DNA of 44,749 bases. It comes from Pseudonocardia lacus. Its GTDB lineage: Bacteria > Actinomycetota > Actinomycetes > Mycobacteriales > Pseudonocardiaceae. Both the position numbers and the translations under genes were made by a program. Shown here piece after piece: positions 24,465 to 31,819 of this stretch. Position 1 is the stretch's first letter; the number at the start of each line of letters is the position of its first letter. The stretch is taken from the NCBI RefSeq assembly GCF_018531445.1, contig NZ_JAHDTH010000009.1, positions 1 to 44,749 of the forward strand. The letters are read 5' to 3'. The notes under the pieces were generated by a model that had not been told where the DNA came from, did no database searches, and saw only the letters and a list, made by a program, of their open reading frames with translations.

Positions 24465-25865
24465 ATGGTCGTCCGCGCCCGGCCCCTGCAGACCTTCCCG
24501 GCCGCGCGTCTCCCGGCGCCCGGGCACCGGCTGCTCCTCGCCTACGGCTGGGTCATCGGCCCGCTCCTGGCCGGTTACCTGTTCCTGGACCGGGCCTTCG
24601 CCTACCTCCACGTCCCGGGGACGCCGCTCTACGTCGGAGAGCTGGTGCTCGTCCTCGGTGTCGTGGCGGTGCTCGCCTCCACCGGCTACCTCAGGGTGCC
24701 GCTGCGGGACGAGTCGATCCTCGCGCTGCTCGCCCTGTTCGTGCTGTGGGGGCTGGCGCGATCGTTGCCCGGCCTCGGCGAGTACGGCATCGACACGATC
24801 CGCGACTCGGCCGTGTGGTACTACGCCGTCTTCGCGTTCCTGATCGTGGCGGCGCTCGCCCGGGCGCCCGAGCTGCTGGACCGGCTGCTGGACGGGCTGG
24901 CCCGACTCACGCCGTGGCTGCTGCTGTGGCTGCCGGCCGCCGTGCTGCTCGTCCCGTTCGCCGCGAGCGCGCCCGAGGTGCCGTTCAGCGACGTGTCGGT
25001 GCTGTCGCACAAGTCCGGCAACGCGGCGGCGGCGGCACTGCTCGTCCTGGCCGGGATGTGGCTGTCGCCGCGGCGGGTCCGCGCGCGGACGGCGTGGAGC
25101 CTGCTGGCGCTCCTGGTCATCGCACTGGTCGCCACGCAGAACCGTGGTGGCCTGCTCGGCGCCGCGGCGGGGGCGATGGTGTGGCTGGCGTTCCACAGGG
25201 ACCGCCTGCGAATCGTCGCGAAGGCGGCCGCGCTGATCACGATCGGTGTCACGTTGATCAGCCTGCTCGAGGTGAGCGTGCCGGTCGGTGGCCTGCAGGG
25301 CCGCGCGTTCTCCACGGCCCAACTCGTCGACAACGTGCGCAGCATCTTCGGCTCGGAGGTGGAGGGCAACCTCCTGGGCACCGTCGGCGGGCGCGAGGAG
25401 CTGTGGACCCGGGTGATCGAGCGGCAGGTGGCGGAGGACCAACTGCTGACCGGGGCCGGGTTCGGCCCCAACCTGGCCAGTGAGGTCGGCATCCTGGATG
25501 CGGGTACGGACGCGCTGCGCACCCCCCACAACTCGCACCTCAACATCCTGGCCCGCATGGGGGTACTCGGGTTCGCGCTCTGGGTGGCCGTGTGGGTCGG
25601 CTGGTACTGGCGCATGGTGCACGGGGTGCGCCGCCTCCAGCGGCTGGGTCTGGGCCGGCGCCGGCAGGCTGCGGGACTCAGCCTGAGCTTCGCGACCGCG
25701 GTGCTCGTGTCCACGTTCTTCGACCCGCAGCTCGAAGGTGCGCAGGTCGCCGCGTTGTTGTGGACGATGTTCGGGGTCGGGGTCGCGGTGACGAGCCGGA
25801 GTCCCCGGTTCGACGGCGCGCTGCGCTCCGGCGCGCCGGAGGTGCCGCGGAGCGGGGGGACCTGA
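24465..25865 (+). CDS. O-antigen ligase/polymerase family membrane protein (Wzy-like)
   Basis: This 466-residue integral membrane protein has about ten to eleven hydrophobic segments. The large extracytoplasmic loop between about residues 280 and 360 ends with TPHNSHLNILARMGVLGFAL, the conserved His-containing motif of the O-antigen ligase/Wzy superfamily. VATQNRGGLLGAAAGAMVW is a second typical block. It would polymerise flipped repeat units, or ligate them, on the outer face of the membrane. Its position between the Wzz-like gene (six bases upstream) and a secreted beta-helix protein (one-base overlap) strongly supports a polymerase role. Confidence 0.85.
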   Translation: MVVRARPLQTFPAARLPAPGHRLLLAYGWVIGPLLAGYLFLDRAFAYLHVPGTPLYVGELVLVLGVVAVLASTGYLRVPLRDESILALLALFVLWGLARSLPGLGEYGIDTIRDSAVWYYAVFAFLIVAALARAPELLDRLLDGLARLTPWLLLWLPAAVLLVPFAASAPEVPFSDVSVLSHKSGNAAAAALLVLAGMWLSPRRVRARTAWSLLALLVIALVATQNRGGLLGAAAGAMVWLAFHRDRLRIVAKAAALITIGVTLISLLEVSVPVGGLQGRAFSTAQLVDNVRSIFGSEVEGNLLGTVGGREELWTRVIERQVAEDQLLTGAGFGPNLASEVGILDAGTDALRTPHNSHLNILARMGVLGFALWVAVWVGWYWRMVHGVRRLQRLGLGRRRQAAGLSLSFATAVLVSTFFDPQLEGAQVAALLWTMFGVGVAVTSRSPRFDGALRSGAPEVPRSGGT

Positions 25866-27394
25866 TGATCCGCCGGCCGGCCTCGTGGTGTGTCGTCCCC
25901 CTGGTCGCGCTGCTCGTGGCCACCGTCGCGGTACTGGCCGCGGCAGCCGCCCCCACCGGGCCCGACACGCCGGGGCCCGTCGGTCCGGTCGGTCCGTCGG
26001 CCAGGACGTGCGAGGGCGTCCGGGTCCGGACCACGGACGACATCCAGCAGGTGATCGACGCGCACCCGCCGGGAACGACGTTCTGCCTGGCAGCCGGGCG
26101 CCACCGGGTCGTCGAGCCGGTCGTCCCACGCCGGGGGGACGTCATCGTCGGTGAGCTCGGCGCCGTGCTGAGCGGCTCGATCGAGCTGGTCGGGTGGCGG
26201 CGCACCGATGCTGGTTGGTCCACCGGCGGCAGGCTGCCGGACGAGCCCAGCAGCAACGGGGAGTGCGCGGACGCCACGCCGTTGTGCCGTCTCGCCGAGG
26301 ACGTCTTCGTCGACGGCCGGCGGCTGGACCGGGCCCCGACGCAGGACGGGGTGCGCCCGGGGACCGTTTTCGCGGACTACGGGACCGGGACGATCACCAT
26401 CGGTGACGATCCGACCGGCCGGCTGGTCGAACAAGCGGTGGCACCCAGCCTCGTCAACGCCGTCGTCGACGACGTCACCGTCGAGAACCTGGTGCTGGAG
26501 CAGGCCGCCAACGAGGCCCAGTTCGGCGCGATCGAGACCCGTCAGGCCGAGCCCGAGGCCGTCGGCTCGGGCTGGACGATCCGCAACAACGAGGTCAGGT
26601 CCAACCACGGAGTGGGGATCGGCTTCGGCGGCGGCAGCCTGGTCGCGGCGAACTCCATACACGACCAGGGCCAGCTGGGCTTCGGCGCTTGGGGCGACGG
26701 TTCGACGGTGCGGGACAACGACATCGTCAACAACGGGATCGCGGGCTACTCCTTCGAGTGGGAGGCCGGCGGTAGCAAGAGCTGGCTCACCCGGGACCTG
26801 TCCATCGTCCACAACAGGGTGCACGACAACCGCGGTCCGGGCCTGTGGACCGACGGGGGCAACCTGCGGACGACCTACGAGTACAACGTCGTGACCGGCA
26901 ACGACGGGGCCGGGATCCAGCACGAGATCAGTTACGACGCCACGATCGCCCACAACGAGATCGCCGGTAACGGGCGCGTGCACAAGGGGTGGGGCTGGGA
27001 GGCGGGGATCCAGATCCAGTCCTCGGGTTCGGAGTGCGGCCGGATCGACGTCGCCCACAACACCGTCACCGGTGGGGCCAACGGGATCGTGCTGATCGAG
27101 AGCGGCGACCGTGCCTGGGAGGATCCGGCGCCGCACGGCCCTCACCTGGTGCGGAACGTGTGGGTGCACGACAACACGATCACGTTCGCACCGGGCGCGA
27201 GCTCGGGTGCCGTCGAGGACGTCGACGACCCGACGGTCTTCCACGACGGCGGCAACCGGTTCGAGGCCAACACCTATCGGTTCCCGTTCCCGGACGGATC
27301 CCGCTTCTCGTGGGACGGAAGGGACCTCACCTGGGAGGAGTGGCGCGCGGCGGGCAACGACTCCACGGGGCGCTTGCTCCGAGTCGGTTCCTGA
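25865..27394 (+). CDS. Secreted right-handed parallel beta-helix protein
   Basis: This 509-residue protein starts with an export signal: MIRRP, a hydrophobic core (VVPLVALLVATVAVLAAAAA), then a Pro/Gly-rich linker. From about residue 45 (VRTTDDIQQVIDAHPPGTTF) it has pectate-lyase-like coils. Recurrent asparagine-ladder turns such as WTIRNNEVRSNHG, LSIVHNRVHDNRG, YEYNVVTGNDGAG, ATIAHNEIAGNG and IDVAHNTVTGGANG each span one helical turn of about 22-25 residues. Such folds are typical of polysaccharide lyases, hydrolases and uronate C5-epimerases. I saw no AlgG/AlgE DPHD motif. As the last gene of the polymerase operon it probably cuts or modifies the exported glycan. Confidence 0.85.
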   Translation: MIRRPASWCVVPLVALLVATVAVLAAAAAPTGPDTPGPVGPVGPSARTCEGVRVRTTDDIQQVIDAHPPGTTFCLAAGRHRVVEPVVPRRGDVIVGELGAVLSGSIELVGWRRTDAGWSTGGRLPDEPSSNGECADATPLCRLAEDVFVDGRRLDRAPTQDGVRPGTVFADYGTGTITIGDDPTGRLVEQAVAPSLVNAVVDDVTVENLVLEQAANEAQFGAIETRQAEPEAVGSGWTIRNNEVRSNHGVGIGFGGGSLVAANSIHDQGQLGFGAWGDGSTVRDNDIVNNGIAGYSFEWEAGGSKSWLTRDLSIVHNRVHDNRGPGLWTDGGNLRTTYEYNVVTGNDGAGIQHEISYDATIAHNEIAGNGRVHKGWGWEAGIQIQSSGSECGRIDVAHNTVTGGANGIVLIESGDRAWEDPAPHGPHLVRNVWVHDNTITFAPGASSGAVEDVDDPTVFHDGGNRFEANTYRFPFPDGSRFSWDGRDLTWEEWRAAGNDSTGRLLRVGS

Positions 27395-27437
27395 CGCCGG
27401 CCGGACTCCGATGCCCGGCTCCCCGCGGTCGCCCGGC

Positions 27438-28283
27438 TCAGCGTTCGTGCTCCGGCCCGCCGCCGACCACGCCGGCGATCGCCGTCTGCAGCGGGTTGCG
27501 CCGCACCTCGGCGCCGACCGTCCACGGCATCCACGGGCAGTTCCCGGACCGGTACATCGCCTCCAGCGCGGTGCGCTCCTTGGGGGTGTCGGCCGGGTGC
27601 CAGAAACCGCGGTGCCGGTAGGCCATCATCCGGCCCTGCGCGGTCAGCGGCACGCACGCGTCCGCGATGAGGTCGCCGTTCTCCGGCAGGTGGTCGAAGA
27701 TCTCCGGGCGGAGCGCGAAGTAGCCGCCGTTCTCCCACAGCGGCATCTGCTGCAGCGTGCGGATCGACGCGATCCGGTCGGCGTGGCCGAGTTCGACGCA
27801 GTGGAAGGCGGACTGCGGTGGCACGGCGACGAGTGCGCCGACGGCGTTGCTGGCCTTGAACGCGTCGATCATGTCGTTCAGCGGCAGGTCGGTGAGCACG
27901 TCGGCGTAGTTGGCGAGGAAGATCTCCTCGTTCTCGACGTGCGAGCGCACCCGCCGCAGCCGCTCGCCGATCGGCGAATCGAGGCCGGTGTGCACGAAGG
28001 TGATCGTCCAGTCGCGGATGTCGGTGCTCAGCAGCTCCACCTCGCCGTCGTGCAGCACGAAGTCGTTGGAGGCGGTCTCGGCGTAGTCCAGGAAGTACTT
28101 CTTGATGTGCTCGGCCCCGTAGCCGAGGCACAGCACGAAATCGGTGTGGCCGTGGTGGGCGTAGAAGCGCATGACGTGCCACAGCAGCGGCCGCGGCCCC
28201 ACGGTCGTCATGGGTTTCGGCAGGTCGGTGATGCCGTCGCGCATGCGCATGCCGTATCCGCCGCAGAACAGGACGACCTTCAT
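27438..28283 (-). CDS. Glucose-1-phosphate cytidylyltransferase-like nucleotidyltransferase
   Basis: This 281-residue sugar-phosphate nucleotidyltransferase starts MKVVLFCGGYGMRMRDGITD, then LPKPMTTVGPRPLLWHVM, the nucleotide-binding signature. DWTITFVHTGLDSPIGERL, NGGYFALRPEIFDHLPENGD and YRHRGFWHPADTPKERTALE align with the RfbF (CDP-glucose) type rather than RmlA. The GYGMRM loop departs from the usual GxGTRL. It would charge a hexose-1-phosphate with CTP or another nucleotide. ATG 28283 follows GAGGAG. It is the last gene of the minus-strand modification cluster, but separated from the SDR by a 154-base A/T-richer gap that may hold its own promoter. Confidence 0.85.
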   Translation of the reverse strand: MKVVLFCGGYGMRMRDGITDLPKPMTTVGPRPLLWHVMRFYAHHGHTDFVLCLGYGAEHIKKYFLDYAETASNDFVLHDGEVELLSTDIRDWTITFVHTGLDSPIGERLRRVRSHVENEEIFLANYADVLTDLPLNDMIDAFKASNAVGALVAVPPQSAFHCVELGHADRIASIRTLQQMPLWENGGYFALRPEIFDHLPENGDLIADACVPLTAQGRMMAYRHRGFWHPADTPKERTALEAMYRSGNCPWMPWTVGAEVRRNPLQTAIAGVVGGGPEHER

Positions 28284-28437
28284 GTTCGCTCCTCGCCGAC
28301 GAGTCGCATCGTTTCCCACTGAGATCTCGCCCGGCGAACACCCTTCGTTAGCCGATCGGCGACCGAATGGTGAAAGAGTATTTCCCGATCTTGTGAAAAA
28401 ACTGCTGATCGGCTACCCAGCGTGGCGGGTGGCTCGA
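28284..28437 (-). promoter_or_regulatory. A/T-richer gap, probable promoter of the nucleotidyltransferase gene
   Basis: This is one of the most A/T-rich gaps in the window. On the minus strand GCAGTTTTTTC (ending near 28392) lies shortly after the SDR stop and could be the T-tract of a weak terminator for that gene; the stem before it is short. TACTCT with an A-rich approach follows, a candidate -10 element. A GCCGATCGGC palindrome lies in the middle. No individual site is certain. Confidence 0.4.
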
Positions 28438-29463
28438 TCAGCCGAGCACGCGCATGGCCGGGTCCAGCTCCCCGGCCCGCCGCCGGCGGTCGAGCACCGC
28501 GAGCCGGGTGAACGTGTTGTCGAACGCGTCCTGGGTGAGACCACGTGCCCGGTACTCCCGGGCCAGTTGGCGCGCGCCCTCCGGGATCGTCCAGCGCGCC
28601 TCGAAGTCGAGCGCCTTGCGCGCGCGGGAGAAGTCGACCCGGTACGAACGCGGGTCGGCACCGGTCTCGCCGGTGATCTCCAGCCGGGAACCGGGCACGG
28701 CCTCCACCACCGCCGCGGCGATCTCGGCGACCGTGCGGTTGTTCTCCTCGGTCCCGATGTTGAAGGCGCGGGCCCGCACGGCGTCGGCCGGGGCCGCCAG
28801 TCCGGCGATCACCGCGCCGGCGATGTCCTGGGCGTGCACCAGCGGCCGCCACGGCGTCCCGTCCGACAGCACCGTGACCCGACCGGTCAGCACCGCCCGC
28901 CCGACCAGGTTGTTGAGCACGATGTCCGCGCGCAGGCGCGGCGAGAAGCCGAACGCGGTCGCGTTGCGCAGCGAGAACGGCACGAAGTCGCGGTCGGCCA
29001 GCTCGACCAGGTCGTCCTCGACGCGGACCTTCGACACCGCGTACGGGGTCACCGGCTTGAGCGCGGCGTCCTCGTCGACCAGGTCGTCGCCGCCCTGCGC
29101 GCCGTACACCGAGCAGGTGGAGGCGTAGGCGAACCGGGACACGCCGGCCTCCTTCGCCAGTCGGGCCAGCCGCGCGGAGGCGTGGTGGTTGATGTCGTAG
29201 GTCACCTCGGGGGCGAGGGAACCCAGCGGGTCGTTGGACAGCGCCGCGAGGTGCACGACCGCGTCGAAGCCGGTGAGCTGCTCGACGGTGAGGTCGCGGA
29301 TGTCGGCGCGGATGCCCGGGACGTCCGGGACGTCGAGACCGCCGAGCACGCAGTCGGCGAACAGGCCGCTGTCCACGCCGGTCACGTCGTGCCCGGCCGC
29401 GGCGAGCAGCGGGGCCATCACGGTACCCAGGTAGCCCTGGTGTCCGGTCAACAGAACGCGCAC
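28438..29463 (-). CDS. NAD-dependent epimerase/dehydratase (extended SDR)
   Basis: This 341-residue extended short-chain dehydrogenase has the nucleotide-binding loop LLTGHQGYLGTVMAPLL (glycine-rich, with Gln in place of the usual variable residue). AALSNDPLG and STCSVYG follow, then the active-site tyrosine/lysine in TPYAVSKVRVEDDL. WRPLVHAQDIAGAV and FNIGTEENNRTVAEIA complete the family pattern. It would epimerise, dehydrate or reduce a nucleotide sugar. GTG 29463 is preferred over ATG 29472 because GGAGGG abuts the ATG but stands nine bases before the GTG. It sits with the PIG-L, methyltransferase and cytidylyltransferase-like genes. Confidence 0.87.
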   Translation of the reverse strand: MRVLLTGHQGYLGTVMAPLLAAAGHDVTGVDSGLFADCVLGGLDVPDVPGIRADIRDLTVEQLTGFDAVVHLAALSNDPLGSLAPEVTYDINHHASARLARLAKEAGVSRFAYASTCSVYGAQGGDDLVDEDAALKPVTPYAVSKVRVEDDLVELADRDFVPFSLRNATAFGFSPRLRADIVLNNLVGRAVLTGRVTVLSDGTPWRPLVHAQDIAGAVIAGLAAPADAVRARAFNIGTEENNRTVAEIAAAVVEAVPGSRLEITGETGADPRSYRVDFSRARKALDFEARWTIPEGARQLAREYRARGLTQDAFDNTFTRLAVLDRRRRAGELDPAMRVLG

Positions 29464-29540
29464 GGGGCCCATCCCTCCGTCGGTCGTTGCTGTGGGGGGC
29501 AAGTCGTCGGGCCGGGCCGTGCTGTTACCGGCACCACAGC

Positions 29541-30212
29541 TCACCCGATGTCGTCGAGCGCGGCCATCGGGGCGGGGCCGAGCACCACCTTGGCGAGGTG
29601 GAACGCCTCCGCGTAGCGCGCCCGGCACTGCACGCCCCGGATGCGGGCCAGGCTGGTGAAGGACTCGGCGTCGAACCAGCTGCGGTCGCGCTGCGAGCCG
29701 TAGTGCCGGTGCAGCTTCTCGACCTTCTCGCGCAGCACCGGCTCGGCGAGCGGCAGGTACGCGGTGGGCTGGAGCAGGTCGCCCTCCCACTTCAGGACCT
29801 CGTAGCCGAGCGTGAGGTGGTCGCGGAAGGCGGTCGGGACCAGTTCGGCGAGGGCCCGGTGGTCCTGGTGGGCGTCGTGCGGTGCCGGGGCGAAGATCAG
29901 GTCCGGCTCGCCGCGGGCGCTCAGCTCCTCCAGCGCCAGCTTGACCCGCTCCCACCGGATCGGCACGCGGCCGTCCGGGAGGTCGAGCACGGTGACGTCG
30001 AGCTCCGCGCCCGGGCAGAACGCGGTCAGCGCGGTCTGCTCCTCCTCCTCGCGCAGCGACCCGCCCCCGGTCAGCACCAGCGCCGAGACCCCGACCCCCG
30101 GATGCGCCCGGCACAGCTCCAGCAACGACCCACCGGCGCCGATCGCGATGTCGTCGCAGTGCGCGCCCACGGCCAGGATGCGGTCGAGGCGCTGGGGCAG
30201 CAGGCTCAGCAC
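29541..30212 (-). CDS. PIG-L family deacetylase
   Basis: This 223-residue zinc-dependent amidohydrolase-fold protein is of the LmbE/PIG-L family, which removes N-acetyl groups from GlcNAc-like sugars. The metal motif reads AVGAHCDDIAIGAGGSL, with Cys replacing the usual Pro of AHPDD (His18, Asp20, Asp21). The second motif is HDAHQDHRALAE. The HCDD form is often seen in PIG-L members inside sugar clusters. GTG 30212 follows GAGGA. It starts 11 bases after the methyltransferase stop and is probably cotranscribed with it. It would unmask an amino group on the sugar handled by its neighbours. Confidence 0.85.
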   Translation of the reverse strand: MLSLLPQRLDRILAVGAHCDDIAIGAGGSLLELCRAHPGVGVSALVLTGGGSLREEEEQTALTAFCPGAELDVTVLDLPDGRVPIRWERVKLALEELSARGEPDLIFAPAPHDAHQDHRALAELVPTAFRDHLTLGYEVLKWEGDLLQPTAYLPLAEPVLREKVEKLHRHYGSQRDRSWFDAESFTSLARIRGVQCRARYAEAFHLAKVVLGPAPMAALDDIG

Positions 30213-30222
30213 GGTCCGGTCC

Positions 30223-31503
30223 TCACGGGACCACCTCGAGGGCGGGGATCGGGAAGACCAACCGCCCACCCCACTGGCGCACGTAGGCCAGCTGCTCGAC
30301 GAGCTCGCGGCGCAGGTTCCACGGCAGGACGAGCACGTAGTCGGGCCGGTCCTCGGCGATGCGCTCCGGCGGGAGCACCGGGATCCGGGTGCCCGGTGTG
30401 AAGCGCCCGTGCTTGTACGGGTTGCGGTCGACGGTGTAGGCGAGCAGGTCGGGGCGGATGCCGCAGTAGTTGAGCAACGTGTTGCCCTTGCCCGGCGCGC
30501 CGTACCCGACGACCGTGCGACCGGCCCGGCGCGCCTCGACCAGGAACGCCACCAGGTCGTCGCGGACCCGCGACACCGCGTCGGCGAACCCGTCGTGGCC
30601 CGCCGCCGAGTGCAGCCCGGCCGCCCGCTCGGCCGCGAGCACCTCCGCCACCCGGGCCGTCGGCGGACCGGCGACCTCGTCCGGGCGGGCCCACAACCGG
30701 ATCGAGCCGCCGTGGGTGTCGAGCAGCTCGACGTCGACCACGGTCAGCCCGCCCGACGCGAGGGCACGCTGGGCCGTGAGCACCGTGTAGTACTGGAAGT
30801 GCTCGTGGTAGATCGTGTCGAACTGGGTGCGCTGCACCAGGGTCAGCAGGTGCTGCACCTCGATCGAGACCCAGCCGTCGTCGGCGACGAGCGAGCGCAG
30901 CCCGGCGGTGAACCCGACGACGTCCGGGATGTGCGCGTACACGTTGTTGAGGCAGACGAGGTCCGCGCCGCCGTGCTCGGCCCGGACGTCGGCGCCCGTC
31001 CGCGGGGTGAGGAAGGCGGTGCGCGTCGGCACGCCCTTCTCCCGCGCCGCCGCCCCCACGTTGACCGCAGGCTCGATCCCCAGGCACCTGATGCCGCGCG
31101 CGACCACGTGCTGCAGGAGGTAGCCGTCGTTGCTGGCCACCTCGACGACGAAGGAGCCGGGCCCGAGCCCCAGCCGCTCGACCGCGCCGTCGACGAAGCG
31201 GGCGGCGTGGCTCACCCAGGAGTCGGAGAACGATGCGAAGTAGGCGTACTCGGTGAACGTCTCCTCCGGCGTGATGAGCGGCGGCAGCTGCGCCAGCAGG
31301 CACCGCTCGCACACCCGGACGTGCAGCGGGTAGGTCAGCTCCGGGGCCTGGGCCGCCTCGGCGGTCAGGAACGACTCGCAGGGCGGAGTCGCGCCGAGAT
31401 CGAGGAAGCTGCGCAGGTCCGCGGAGCCGCACAGCCGGCACCTGATCGTCTCGGCGCCGACCGCCGCAGCGAGGTCGGCCGGCACCGCGGTACTCGTTTC
31501 CAA
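30223..31503 (-). CDS. NDP-sugar C-methyltransferase
   Basis: This 426-residue enzyme of the TylCIII/TcaB9 group has all landmarks: zinc-binding Cys22/Cys25 and Cys65/Cys68, SAM motif EVASNDGYLL (121-130), the catalytic YHEHFQYY (232-239), and a C-terminal domain with GYGAPGKGNTLLNYCGI and PWNLRREL. Members put a methyl group on C3 of a 4-keto deoxysugar or act on related sugars. The start is a TTG at 31503 with GGGGG about six bases ahead; the frame upstream does not look coding. It is first of the four-gene minus-strand set. Compared with its paralogue at 3036-4157 it looks fully functional. Confidence 0.88.
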   Translation of the reverse strand: METSTAVPADLAAAVGAETIRCRLCGSADLRSFLDLGATPPCESFLTAEAAQAPELTYPLHVRVCERCLLAQLPPLITPEETFTEYAYFASFSDSWVSHAARFVDGAVERLGLGPGSFVVEVASNDGYLLQHVVARGIRCLGIEPAVNVGAAAREKGVPTRTAFLTPRTGADVRAEHGGADLVCLNNVYAHIPDVVGFTAGLRSLVADDGWVSIEVQHLLTLVQRTQFDTIYHEHFQYYTVLTAQRALASGGLTVVDVELLDTHGGSIRLWARPDEVAGPPTARVAEVLAAERAAGLHSAAGHDGFADAVSRVRDDLVAFLVEARRAGRTVVGYGAPGKGNTLLNYCGIRPDLLAYTVDRNPYKHGRFTPGTRIPVLPPERIAEDRPDYVLVLPWNLRRELVEQLAYVRQWGGRLVFPIPALEVVP

Positions 31504-31711
31504 GGGACACCCCCGGTCGTGTGACCGCTTCCCGCCGGAGCGTGACGGGCCGCGGGGCCGTTCCACGGAAGATGTAGCGGGGGAGCGGTGGATCGTTACG
31601 CGCCGGCACACGATCCGATCCTCCGGCAGGGACCCCGGACCCGACGCACAGCGACCAGGACCACCAGGCATCCGCTGGCCGCGGCCGCGGCCTGCGCTTA
31701 CAGTCGATGGC
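31504..31711. promoter_or_regulatory. Divergent promoter region between methyltransferase and leader peptide
   Basis: This stretch separates the minus-strand methyltransferase from the plus-strand leader peptide. I see no gene in it. On the minus strand TACATC (around 31571-31576) is a possible -10. On the plus strand TACAGT at 31699-31704 ends seven bases before the leader GTG, well placed for a leaderless transcript. No clear -35 is present on either strand. Confidence 0.4.
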
Positions 31712-31774
31712 GTGGGGACCTTCCTGGCGCGGCGCCGGCACGTCGACTTCTGCCGCACCCGCTCCGCCGTCTGA
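31712..31774 (+). CDS. RRHVDL-type leader peptide upstream of FAD/NAD(P)-binding protein
   Basis: This is a 20-residue peptide reading VGTFLARRRHVDFCRTRSAV from a GTG start. The core RRHVDF-x-R matches the leaders at 1452-1532 and 41282-41362; here a Cys follows the core Phe. TACAGT (31699-31704) lies seven bases upstream and there is no Shine-Dalgarno, so translation is probably leaderless. Its stop is 45 bases before the next ATG. It is too short for most gene callers. The match is by core motif, so it is weaker than the other two, but its position and layout are the same. Confidence 0.65.
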   Translation: MGTFLARRRHVDFCRTRSAV

Positions 31775-31813
31775 GGCCGTCCGGACCCGTCCCGTCCGAC
31801 CGCCCGGCAGGAG
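31762..31813 (+). promoter_or_regulatory. Putative SD-sequestering hairpin between leader and gene
   Basis: CTCCGCC (31762-31768), in the last codons of the leader, is complementary to GGCAGGAG (31806-31813) except for one bulged base. The right arm contains AGGAG, the ribosome site of the gene starting at 31820. A ribosome near the end of the leader would open this pairing. The complementarity is read from sequence; the effect on translation is inferred. Confidence 0.5.
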
Positions 31814-31819
31814 ACCCGC

